Assembly: GCF_027579695.1 (NCBI RefSeq)
Contig: NC_083570.1
Span: 7,798,793 to 7,862,792 of the forward strand
Origin: Neoarius graeffei
Lineage: Eukaryota > Chordata > Actinopteri > Siluriformes > Ariidae
Length of the DNA: 64,000 bases
Direction: 5' to 3'
This document shows positions 40,043-50,736 of this stretch, one piece after another; the stretch's first letter is position 1, and each line of letters starts with the position of its first letter. The position numbers were made by a program, and so were the translations under genes. The notes under the pieces are model-generated. The model saw only the letters and a program-made list of their open reading frames with translations, was not told the DNA's origin and ran no database searches.

Positions 40043-43000
40043 TTATTCTGGATCACACAATCTCACTGTAGAACCAGAAAGCCAGAACCCAAACCCAGCG
40101 TATAGAGTCTGAGTGAATGTGGTGTGGACTCTGTGGAGGAGCTTCATCGTGTCAGAGACGCTGTAGAAGGACAGAGTTCCTGCACTGTGATCCACATACA
40201 CTCCTATTCTGGAGGCTGATGGAACTCTGAGATCAGTCTTAATGCTGTTTTGACAGAAAGAGAGAGAAGAAGAAGAACACCACAGTCTCCAGGACTGATT
40301 GTTGAATCCAAACAGACACTCTTTACCCCGTCCTTTCCTGCTGATGTCTTTATATGAGACTGATATGGACACACCATCAGCACCGCTCCACTCCACCTCC
40401 CAGTAACAGCGTCCACACACACTCTCCTTACACAACACCTGCTCCCAGGAATCAAATCTCTCTGGATGATCAGAGTAACGCTGCTCTCTCTCACTGACTC
40501 TCACCGCTCTGTTCTTCTCAGACAGAATGAGGCGACGATGTGCCGTGTTGGGATCCAGAGTCAGATAACAGAAATCTAAAATAAAAGAGAAAAACAAACT
40601 GAACAATGTGAACATGAATATCCGTGCTGGGGGCGTGGTCACGAAAACAGCAGTTCGGTTGCAGTGAAAACTTTTCTCTGTACAACAACCAATCAGAATT
40701 CAGATACAACAACCAATCAGAATTCAGATACATCCTGTTGCCAAGTAAAACAGTGTTACCAGATTGGGCGGTTTGATGTTATTTCGGGTTTTTTTTATCA
40801 GTTGTTTATAAACATTTCGCATGAATGTTCTGAGTGAGAATGCAGCCAGAGACACTTCTACAGCCTTAGGCAGCTGGGCCATAGAAGGTTCACGCTGCAC
40901 GCTGCATGTTGCACGCTGCACGCTACACGTTCACGTGAAGAACCGGACCGTGGGCCATTAAACTTCATGCTTGGATGTTCACGTGTTGCGTCTGTTCTAC
41001 TTTGACCGAGTAACCAACAATATGGACTCTTCGGATGACGACGATTGCCTCATTCTGCTTTTACTGAGACAGAGGAAGAGAAAAAGGAACAGAATTTGGA
41101 GCCGAGAACACTTCCTTCTGAGAGAAACCCGTGGTGAATTTCACCGAACATTCTATAATCTGCTTGACAATCCCGATGAAGAACTATTTTTCAATTATAC
41201 CATTCAATTATATTTTTTCTGAAGTTTTCCCCTGAAAGCATAGCGTTATCTCCCTAGACCCGTTCTGATTGGCTGGCGCGGCGGTGACCGCATGCATTGA
41301 CTGGAATTTCCGTCTTCACGCCTAGAAAAAAGTGTGCATGTTCATTTCATGCTTCACGCGTGAAGTGTGCAGCGTGCAACGTGAACGCCGTTCTATGGCC
41401 CAGAGCAAGTCATGCTACGTTTGTCCACTTTTCTTTACACGCGTGTAGCGTGCAGCGTGCAGCATGCAGCGTGCAGCGTGAACCTTCTATGGCCCAGCAG
41501 CCTTAGACCCCATCCACACGTAGCCCAGTATCTGCTAAATCAGGGCTTTTCAAAGTGTGGGGCGTGCCCCCCTGGGGGGCGCCAAAGTTCTTCGGGGGGG
41601 GGGCAACGTGAGAGACAAAATGGATCAGTTTTTAGTACCTAAAGCTACAGTGAGTGAGGAGACAAAGTCTGGGCCAAGCAAAAAAACAGAGCCTCCAGGA
41701 TGTTGCGATTTGCAACTTCAGCGCAAATTCAACCAATCCCCACGAATTCAGGGCGGTGTTGCAATTATATCCAATCACCGCAACTTTCCCGCAAATTTGA
41801 ACAATCGTTGGCGTCGTCTTGAGGTGACGTCGACAAACTACATTCCGCCTTACTTCCGTGTGTTCAAGAGAAGCAGCATGCGCGTCGTGTTGCCAGATTG
41901 GGCGATTTCAAGTGCATTTTGGTGGGTTTTGAACATATTTTGGACTGGAAAACGACAGCAGTATCTGGCAACACTGAAAGTGTTTTATGTTTACAGTGAA
42001 GGACTGTGTGCACTTTATTTTTTTTTAAACTTAATACAAGAAGTTAATGGATGCCAACATTTTTGGCAAAGTGGTATTTTATTTTCCATTGTTTAGGTAG
42101 CTTCAGCATCATACTGTGAGATTCTGTTCAAATTGTTTTCTTCTATGAAGCCTGAGCCATTTATTTTATTAGTTTATAATTATTGTTTAATTTAGTCTTC
42201 AGGAGAGACTGACTGTACACAGTACTAGTATTAATAGTTTTTTTTTTCTTACATGAAAGCTGAGGCATTTATATTATATTTTAAGGTAATTTCATGTTGT
42301 GCTGTGAGGTTCTATGCACTTTAACTTTTGAACCAACAGGTGCATTTGGATAAGTAAAGCCTATTTTTCTGCATTTTTGTAGTCCTGGTAATCTTTTATA
42401 TTGGTAAAGTTGTTTATAGGACCATTTCTCTTTGTTTTTTTAATCAATAGTTTTTCAGTAATAACTTAATATTTAACATATCACTCAATTTTAATCACAA
42501 AAAGAGAAAATCGCAACAATTTCTCGTAACTTTCACTTCCTCCCGCAATGTAATCGCAACAAAACCTAAAAAACACCGCAACTTTCATCGCAATTTTTTT
42601 GGAAAAACCCCCGCAACATCAGACATTTTAGCCCACAACAATCACAAAAAAGGCCCGCGGAATCCTGGGGGACTGGAAAAAGAAGGAAGTATGACCACGA
42701 TTATTTAAAGTTTGGATTTTCATGGACTGGATCTGAAGATGCTCCACTGCCACAGTGTGTTGTCTGCCAAGAGATGCTAGTTAACAATGCTATGGGATGT
42801 TTAAAATGTGTAAAACAAGATGTTTTAAAAAGCACAGATGTTTAAAATGTGAAAAAGAAAAAAATAACGTGTACAACAACCATTTTTTTAAAATACGAAT
42901 GGAACATTAAGTATAGCAACAACAAAAATTGTAAGGGGGGGGCGCTGTTGTTTATTTGCTGTCCGAGGGGGGGCTGACTCTCCCACACTTTGAAAACCCC

Positions 43001-43644
43001 TGTGCTAAATCGAAGATATTTTTCTACGTTTTGGCCTGTCATCCACATGAAAACACATCAAAAACAAATATTTTAAAAAAACTCCGGGCAACGTGAAGAT
43101 TTTTGAAAACTCCGTTTATGCCTTTTCGTGTAGACAGAGATAACCGGAGGTTTGCGTTTTAGAACGTCACAATCTGCGCCAAAAAAATGACAAATCTGCC
43201 CTGACGTCAAACGTGCGACCTTTGTTTACTGCAGAAGCCAGATTAAGCATGGACAAAGAGTAATGGATCGGAGTAGTGCCTTGAAAGCGTTAATTATTGT
43301 GCAGGTGCTATTTACATGTTTAATTTTAGAAGCCCAACTACTGATAAGATTCTCAATCAACGTTTTCTTGCGTCTTTTGAAGTTTATACTCCAAAACTGT
43401 GTTTAGAAGCAATTCTGTCTCCGAGTCTGTCCAGACGAACGAGCTTGGCGTCATGTTTTATGTTTAGGCGGAAGTGACGCCAACAGAGGGCTATTCTGAT
43501 GTGATTAGGGGGTAGGATTTGGGGAAATAATGCCATCTACAGGTTTGGAATGCTTATGAATGTGATTGAAAACGCAGATGTTTGGTTAAGTGTGGAAGGG
43601 ATTTTTTTCGAAGACGAGGTGGTGTGGATAAAACATTTTTATAA

Positions 43645-43675
<31 letters not shown>

Positions 43676-46600
43676 ATGTTCGGTTTTAAAAATACCCGGC
43701 TACGTGTGTACATGGCCTTAGAAGGACTTTGATGCAGCACATTCTATGTACTATCTCCGTCCACTAGTCTACATCCAATCCAGTGGCGGCTGGTGGGCTT
43801 TGAAATAGGGGAAGCTCAGTTTTAGGTCTACGTAATACAATTTTTCAATTATTTGTTATTTGTCATGAGTCAATTTGTTGTTATGTGGGTCTGTCTCAGA
43901 AACTGGTCTCTCATTTGGGACATTATGGTCAAAAAAATAAATTTTCTAATTTTACTATTTTTATTTTTTTTTTGCATTTACCCAACACTCAATGTTTCTT
44001 TTATCATGTTTAATAAGAATAAAGATAGCGTCTTGCTTTATCTGGCCTCTGCTGTGGAATTTGTTTTATTACAATTCAAATGTTTTTGTAAAATTTTTTT
44101 GAAAATATTGAAAAAAATTTCCTCTTTTTGATTGATTGGATTAAAAATGCCAAGTTATGATGACAATTGATTATTCACTTAAATATGAATAATACGATAC
44201 CATTTTGGGTATTTGATATGGCAAAATAGGACACAATGTAAAAATCAAGAACGCACCGGAAAGATGAGAATAACGGAGGTGGTAAAAGAACAGCGACTGT
44301 ACCGGCTGAAGGTCGCGCGGGTCTCTGCTGTGGCGCGCGAGCAACGGGACATCACTACCGCACTGGACGGAGCGCGAGGCGGGGGTGGGGCAAAATGACT
44401 GGCCGTACTTTGCCATTATAGCAGATAGATACCAGCTGTTAGCAGCTAGCACTGCAGATCCCAATAAGGCTCAAGCTAGCCTACAACCACGTTGATTGAA
44501 CTACAAATGAAATAAACGAGTGAATTCACAAATGATCAAACTGATAGAATGGATGAAAGTTAATGGAGCACAATGAGTAATATTTACATTTATTTACAGA
44601 GTAATGTACAGAGACATCAATGAGAAGAAACGTTTATATGAAAAGAAATTCGGACAGCACTTTGGCACACAAGTACACTTTCTCGACATCCGCTAGGGAC
44701 TGACTGATCATGCTTCCGTGTTCCTTGCCGAAGAACAGCGACTGCCCTCCTCATGTCTTTCAAACACCACCTCCAATAATCCTTTATCAGCCCGGCTTCT
44801 TGGCCCGCAAAGATACCCTTTGGCAGCAAAGGTGATTCTCGTAGCGAACTGCAAGTTCGTCAGACATCACTCAAATAAGTTACAGGATGACATAGGGATA
44901 GTTATGAACGTAAATACAATCTTGGGCATATATTATGTTATGCAAGTTATTGTTTTAATGAGAATTCAACGTCGTAGACGCTGCAGTTTGGGGAGAGAAT
45001 TTTAGGGGAAGTTCAGCTTCCCTTGTTGTCTCTGAGAAATCGCCCCTGATCCAATCCAATCCATATTAAACACTTCTGTGACCCAATCAGAGATCACGGG
45101 CATCACACGACACAGAAACCTAGTTTACCCAGCACCCCTTAGGTATTTTAAACAACCAAAATCGAGCATTGGCTTAAATTGATCATTAACAAACATTTAT
45201 CTCATTAAGTATTATTTAAACAAACCAATGTTGATGTAACTGTAAGACTAATATGAATGTGTGTAATGTAGTGCAGAAACTGAACTCATAAACTAGTAAA
45301 TAAGAATAACGCAATCCATTCTCCATTTTCTCTTCTCATGTTACATTCAGCCATGCATCGGAGCCGAACTTTTTTTTTTTAATTGAAGTATATAAAACAG
45401 GTATAATCTAACAAATCCACAAAAATCAGGATAACAGATGAAGAAAATACATGGATGTAGACAAAAATAAATTAAGCAGAATAACTAGGCCTATGGGGCG
45501 GCACGGTGGTGTAGTGGTTAGCGCTGTCGCCTCACAGCAAGAAGGTCCGGGTTCGAGCCCCGTGGCCGGTGAGGGCCTTTCTGTGTGGAGTTTGCATGTT
45601 CTCCCCGTGTCCGCGTGGGTTTCCTCCGGGTGCTCCGGTTTCCCCCACAGTCCAAAGACATGCAGGTTAGGTTAACTGGTGACTCTAAATTGACCGTAGG
45701 TGTGAATGTGAGTGTGAATGGTTGTCTGTGTCTATGTGTCAGCCCTGTGATGACCTGGCGACTTGTCCAGGGTGTACCCCGACTTTCGCCCGTAGTCAGC
45801 TGGGATAGGCTCCAGCTTGCTTGTGACCCTGTAGAACAGGATAAAGCGGCTAGAGATAATGAGATGAGATGAGAAGTAGGCCTATAAAATTAATAAAACA
45901 AACAGGATAAAAAGATAAATAAATAAAAAATAAATAACCTCAGCAATGCAGATGTTAGATATGCATCATAGCCTAACATAGCCTACATAATATTCTGTGT
46001 GTGCGCCACCTACTGGTGCATGTAGGATTCAGAACACAGCAGATGATTGCAGAGTTATAATCTGATTGAACCACACGGAGCCGAGTACCAGACAGCAGAT
46101 TCTTCACCTCCAGCACTGACGGCCTCATGTTGCTATTTGTTCGATTTACAAATAGTATACTGGACTTTAGCTGCATATTTTTGCTTTACAAGATAGGCAT
46201 CAAGTCCATTTTACATTTTGGGCGGTTTTAAGTGCATGTTGGCGGGTTTTGAACATATTTTGGGCTGGAAAACGTCAGCAGTATCTGGCAACCCTGAAGT
46301 AAAATTGTAACCTGTCGAAGTTCTCGAGCCCTCGTGCTGTTTTACCGTTAGATCAATCACATATCAGCTTAAACTAGCATTCTAAAACTAGTTAAAGATC
46401 CCACAGAAGAGAGCGACTCCCCCTGCCAGCCTCATGGAACGCAGTGTTTAAGGCTCCGGATGGGTTTTATTTCCATTTATGAGGGAAAGGAACATACACC
46501 CTCCCGACAGTCAGTGCAGTATTCGCTTGGAAAACACATTTGCAAATTGGTAGAATGAGTTCATCATCACATGCAAGATTTGCAGTTAATTAAATGGATT

Positions 46601-47324
46601 TCATATTATTATTATTATTATTATTATTCATGAATTACTACAGTTCTGAACTTCAAATGTTAAAAGTCTGGCCTTTGGAGAGATGATGGAGACTCTTTTG
46701 GTGGAACACAACAGAGCAAAATATTGTGACCCTCTAATGTTGACCTGAAGTTGGCACCACTGGGGGTTGGCATTGGGTTTTTGTCCCCACCAATGTTAAT
46801 ACCAAACCTACGCCCTTGCCTACATGTTATATCGTTCTAATTGTTGTGACTTTTATCCAAATGACAGCTGGCAATACGTTGTTACTTTGCACTTTTTGTT
46901 GATCTGGGTACTAATCTTTGAGAAACTGGATTGGCAGAATGTTGCCTGTGAAGAAATAAATGTCTTTTTATAAAAAATGTCTTTTTACTACCCTGTGCCA
47001 AGTTAATATTCACTTCAGTGCAATTTTTAAGAGCCATAAATTGTATTTTATTTATCGTTTTTGTTGTGAGTGGTTTTGTTTGATTGTTGTTTTATTTCTT
47101 TCGCTTATTTATTTAGATTTATTTTTTACGTTCCACTGTTGAATTGAATAAGTTGACTGAATTAAAAAGTTTACTGTTCTATGAAAGGGTGTATTTGCAT
47201 GATCATTATTATTTTACTAGTGGCATAAAATTGTCTTGAAAAGACGTCAACAATAATATCGTTTATCGCAATAATTTGAGACAATATATCATCCAACAAA
47301 ATTTGTTATCATGACAGGCCCAGA

Positions 47325-47391
<67 letters not shown>

Positions 47392-48200
47392 GATGTACAT
47401 TTCAGAAACTCTTCTCTGCTCTGTGGTTCTGGTCCTGAAATGATCTGAACTGCTGCAGCTGTGGAGAGAAAAATGGAAACATGAATTTGTGTAAAAGATG
47501 GAAAGAGTTGAAAGTGATCCAGTCAGTTTATTCATTTTAAATCAGTGTTTTAGTTCAAAGTGTCGGGTGAATAAAGTGTCTGCAGAAAAGAAAGCAGGAG
47601 CATCGCTAAGAAATAACACATCACTGTGTTTCTCCAGCAGGAACAGCTCCTCTTACCATGTGGAGGGATTTTGTTGAATTCGTCCTCACAGAATTCCTCG
47701 AGTCTCTTTTTCAGATCTGAGAGAGAATTCCTCACTCCATCAAATGAGAGATGTTGATGGACAGTGACGCTGGCTGTGTGAAATGATGGTCTGTGTAATT
47801 GAGGAGAGTGTCGTCCAGAAGCTAAAACCTACAGAAAGCAAATGAAATGTAAAACCCACTTGTGATGTCAGACAGGGACATTTATTGTTCCCTTAATGAG
47901 AGGTGTTTTAGAGAGTGTGTGAGGAACAGCTGGCTCTGTAGATCAGACAGTGAGTGTTACCTGGAGGAAATGGATGTGATCGTGTGTGTGTGAAAGCTGC
48001 TCCAGCTCAGTGACTCTCCTCTGAAGATCAGCAATCTCCTGCTCCAGTTGCTCCAGGAGTCGTTCAGCTCGACTCAGTTCAGCCTTCTCCTGATCTCTGA
48101 TCAGCTCCGTCACCTCCCAGCGCTTTTTCTCCATGGAGCTGATCAGCTCAGTAAAGATCCTCTCACTGTCCTCCACTGCTGTCTGTGCACTGAGCTGTTA

Positions 48201-48231
<31 letters not shown>

Positions 48232-48543
48232 AGATTTAAAGCTCATCTATCATTCCCTCTCTTACTGGGACTGTAAATGACTCGTTGTCCATGTTGTGTG
48301 TGTTTCTAGGAGCAGCTCTGTCTCTGCTCACTGCTCACCTTTATAGTGTTCACAGCCTGTTTCAGCTCCTGCACCTTCTTCTGCTTCTCCTGGATTCTCT
48401 GCTGGGATTTCATCTGCTCCTCCTTTAACTCACTCTGAGGACAAATAAAATACATTCAGCTTTTTATACAGTACGAGCAAACTGGTTCCATATTAATGTC
48501 AGTTCAAAGTACATTCATGTTTCACTCCGAAGGTTATGTACTC

Positions 48544-48595
<52 letters not shown>

Positions 48596-50698
48596 GTTCA
48601 CTAACTGATCTGGGCTGGGTTTCCCGAAAGCCTCTTAAGGCCAAGAGAGTTTTAAATGACCTCTTAAGATCCATCATCAAGCTAACGTGGTTTTCCCGAA
48701 CAACATTGTAGCACAAGTCGTCCTTTAGTTTGCTCGGAATTTACGAGAGACCCGGAGCACTCGTTCAAAACAAAGAGCGACTCGCTCGCTGCCGAATCCA
48801 CAGAATGCGCATGCGGCTCTGAGGGACTCTCACAGTCAGCGGGGGAACCTGGGGTTGAATCTGCTGGTGATGTTCAATTAGTTTTCTTCTACATTGCAAA
48901 TACATCGAGTTAATTATCAGAGGCAAACAGTAACGAAGTACATTTACTTGAGTTCTGTACTGAAGTACACTTTTTGAGTATCTGTACTTTACTTGAGTAT
49001 TTTTTTTTGGAAACTTATTTTTCATTTTTGGAAACATTTGAAAGACAAATGTCGTACTTTTTACTCCACTACATTTCTATCAAGGTCCTCGTTACTCGTT
49101 ACTATGAAGCAGATTTGAAAGTGGATGTTTTTTTCTTTTCTTTTCTAAAACGTGATTGGTTTTTCCGCAGGTGACACTGAGACAGTCTATCAGTAATCAC
49201 TAGGGTCACGTCACGTCCATAGACTGGATAAAATCAAGATCAATGATTTCTCCGCAGCATTATTTAACACGATCAGTTGATGGCAGAATGGAAGGAGGCG
49301 GTTCTTCTGGGGAATGCACACACCCACGGTTCTATAGCTAGAACCCATGGTTCAGTTTTCTGAAAGGAAAAAAAAAAAGTCATTTCATTTTAAATGTTTG
49401 CTTTTTTTGCCTAAAACGGAGCACAGCACAGCTTACAAAACCTCGCCATCCAACCTGCGGAAGCATATTGAGGGATATAAACGTTTTATTCCAAGAGAAA
49501 GCTTGCAGTGAAGTTGTCTGTGCTTTAGAGCTCGCGATAACGTTGCAATCGCTACACAGTCTGATTAGTCAAATGACTTTCTGTGGATTTGCCAAGTTGC
49601 CATCGCCTTGTCCACGGCTAATGTTTACACATAGCTAGTTAACTTGGACACTGTTAGTTAGCATGTAAAAACGGAGTTACACTAACATGAATAACGTTCA
49701 CTTTTCTGAAGTCCTTTCAGAAATGTTTTATTATAATCTTGCCAATTAAACAAAAAAGTAGAAATCTTTCTTTTCTCGTAATATTAGCTGCCCAATATGA
49801 TTTCGAGTTTGAAAAGAGTTTGTTAGCATGTCAGGTGGAGCTTCACTGACATGATTCCACAGGCAGATTCATATGTGCATGAATACATACACTTAACAAA
49901 CTGCTGGAATTTTTTGTTTTGATGTCAGATGATGGTCTTGCACCTTTTTTTTGTTGTCTTGCTTAAAGCAGAGTTGCTGTTGGGCCGTTATTAAGCTCGA
50001 GGTGCGGATCTGGGTTTTAATCAGGTTGGATTGTCCTTTTTATTTTCTGAGCAAGCTGCATTTACAGCTGTTCCACTGTCTTCCTGATTAACACACACAT
50101 ACATGTGTGCACACACTGCCAGAGCTGGGTCAGAACACTACCATGCTGCTTTGTGGCGGTGGGGAGGAGGGTTACAATAAAAAAATGACAATGACAATGG
50201 GTCTTTTTCAGTTCAGTTGTGTTTCATTGTGTAACATTCTACCAGGCGTTTATTCTACAGGTTCTACAAGTTAGTCAGTTAATCCAGTCAGGTGTTTCAG
50301 AGGCATTAGGTTTTGTAAGCGTTGTGGCTATAATACAACAATGCATTGACAGAAAATGTACTTTTAATACTTAAGGATTTTTAAAAGCAAATACTGCAGT
50401 ACTTTAACTGAAGTAAAAATTTGACTGTCCAACTTTCACTTGTATCGGAGTAACATTTGCCCAGTGGGATCTGTACTTTGACTTAAGTAATGAAGTTGGG
50501 TTCTTTGTCCAGCTCTGTTAATTATTAAATAAATATACACAAAACACGATGAATATATTTCAGTATGTTATGGAATTACGTATGGATATCAGAATGTCAC
50601 ATTTATATCACTATATTTTAATCAAATTTAGCTCCATTAGGCGAGTGATTAACTAATTTAGTGTTATAAATGACACACATTTCTGCACCTCTAATGGT

Positions 50699-50736
<38 letters not shown>

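Larger units (their letters stand above)
41541..43002 (+). mobile_element. hAT element (ZBED-type), split by another repeat
   Basis: Ends CAGGGCTTTTCAAAGTGTGG and inverted copy CAGGGGTTTTCAAAGTGTGG. Perfect 8-bp target duplication TGCTAAAT (41533-41540, 43003-43010). Starts of a ZBED-type transposase are visible: MDQFLVPKA at 41621 and, after an inserted repeat (about 41696-42668), YDHDYLKFGFSWTGSEDAPL then CVVCQEML near 42690-42785, the BED zinc finger. The remainder is deleted. Non-autonomous. Confidence 0.85.
41506..43717 (+). mobile_element. Harbinger-like element, outer shell of a nest
   Basis: Inverted ends GACCCCATCCACACGTAGCC and GGCCATGTACACACGTAGCC, with TTA on both sides (41503-41505, 43718-43720), the Harbinger target type. 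A hAT element (41541-43002) sits near its left end. A 28-G run lies at 43648-43675. No transposase seen in the shell itself. Confidence 0.75.

Noticed and set aside
43648-43675. Poly-G runs (also 31191-31206) as G-quadruplex regulators
   Set aside because: They are homopolymers in transposon debris; length is prone to sequencing error and nothing links them to a gene.
45495-45570. A real tRNA gene from the A and B boxes
   Set aside because: The boxes belong to a SINE head; there is no anticodon-stem fold with a proper acceptor, and the body and tail match the SINE at 18771-19151.
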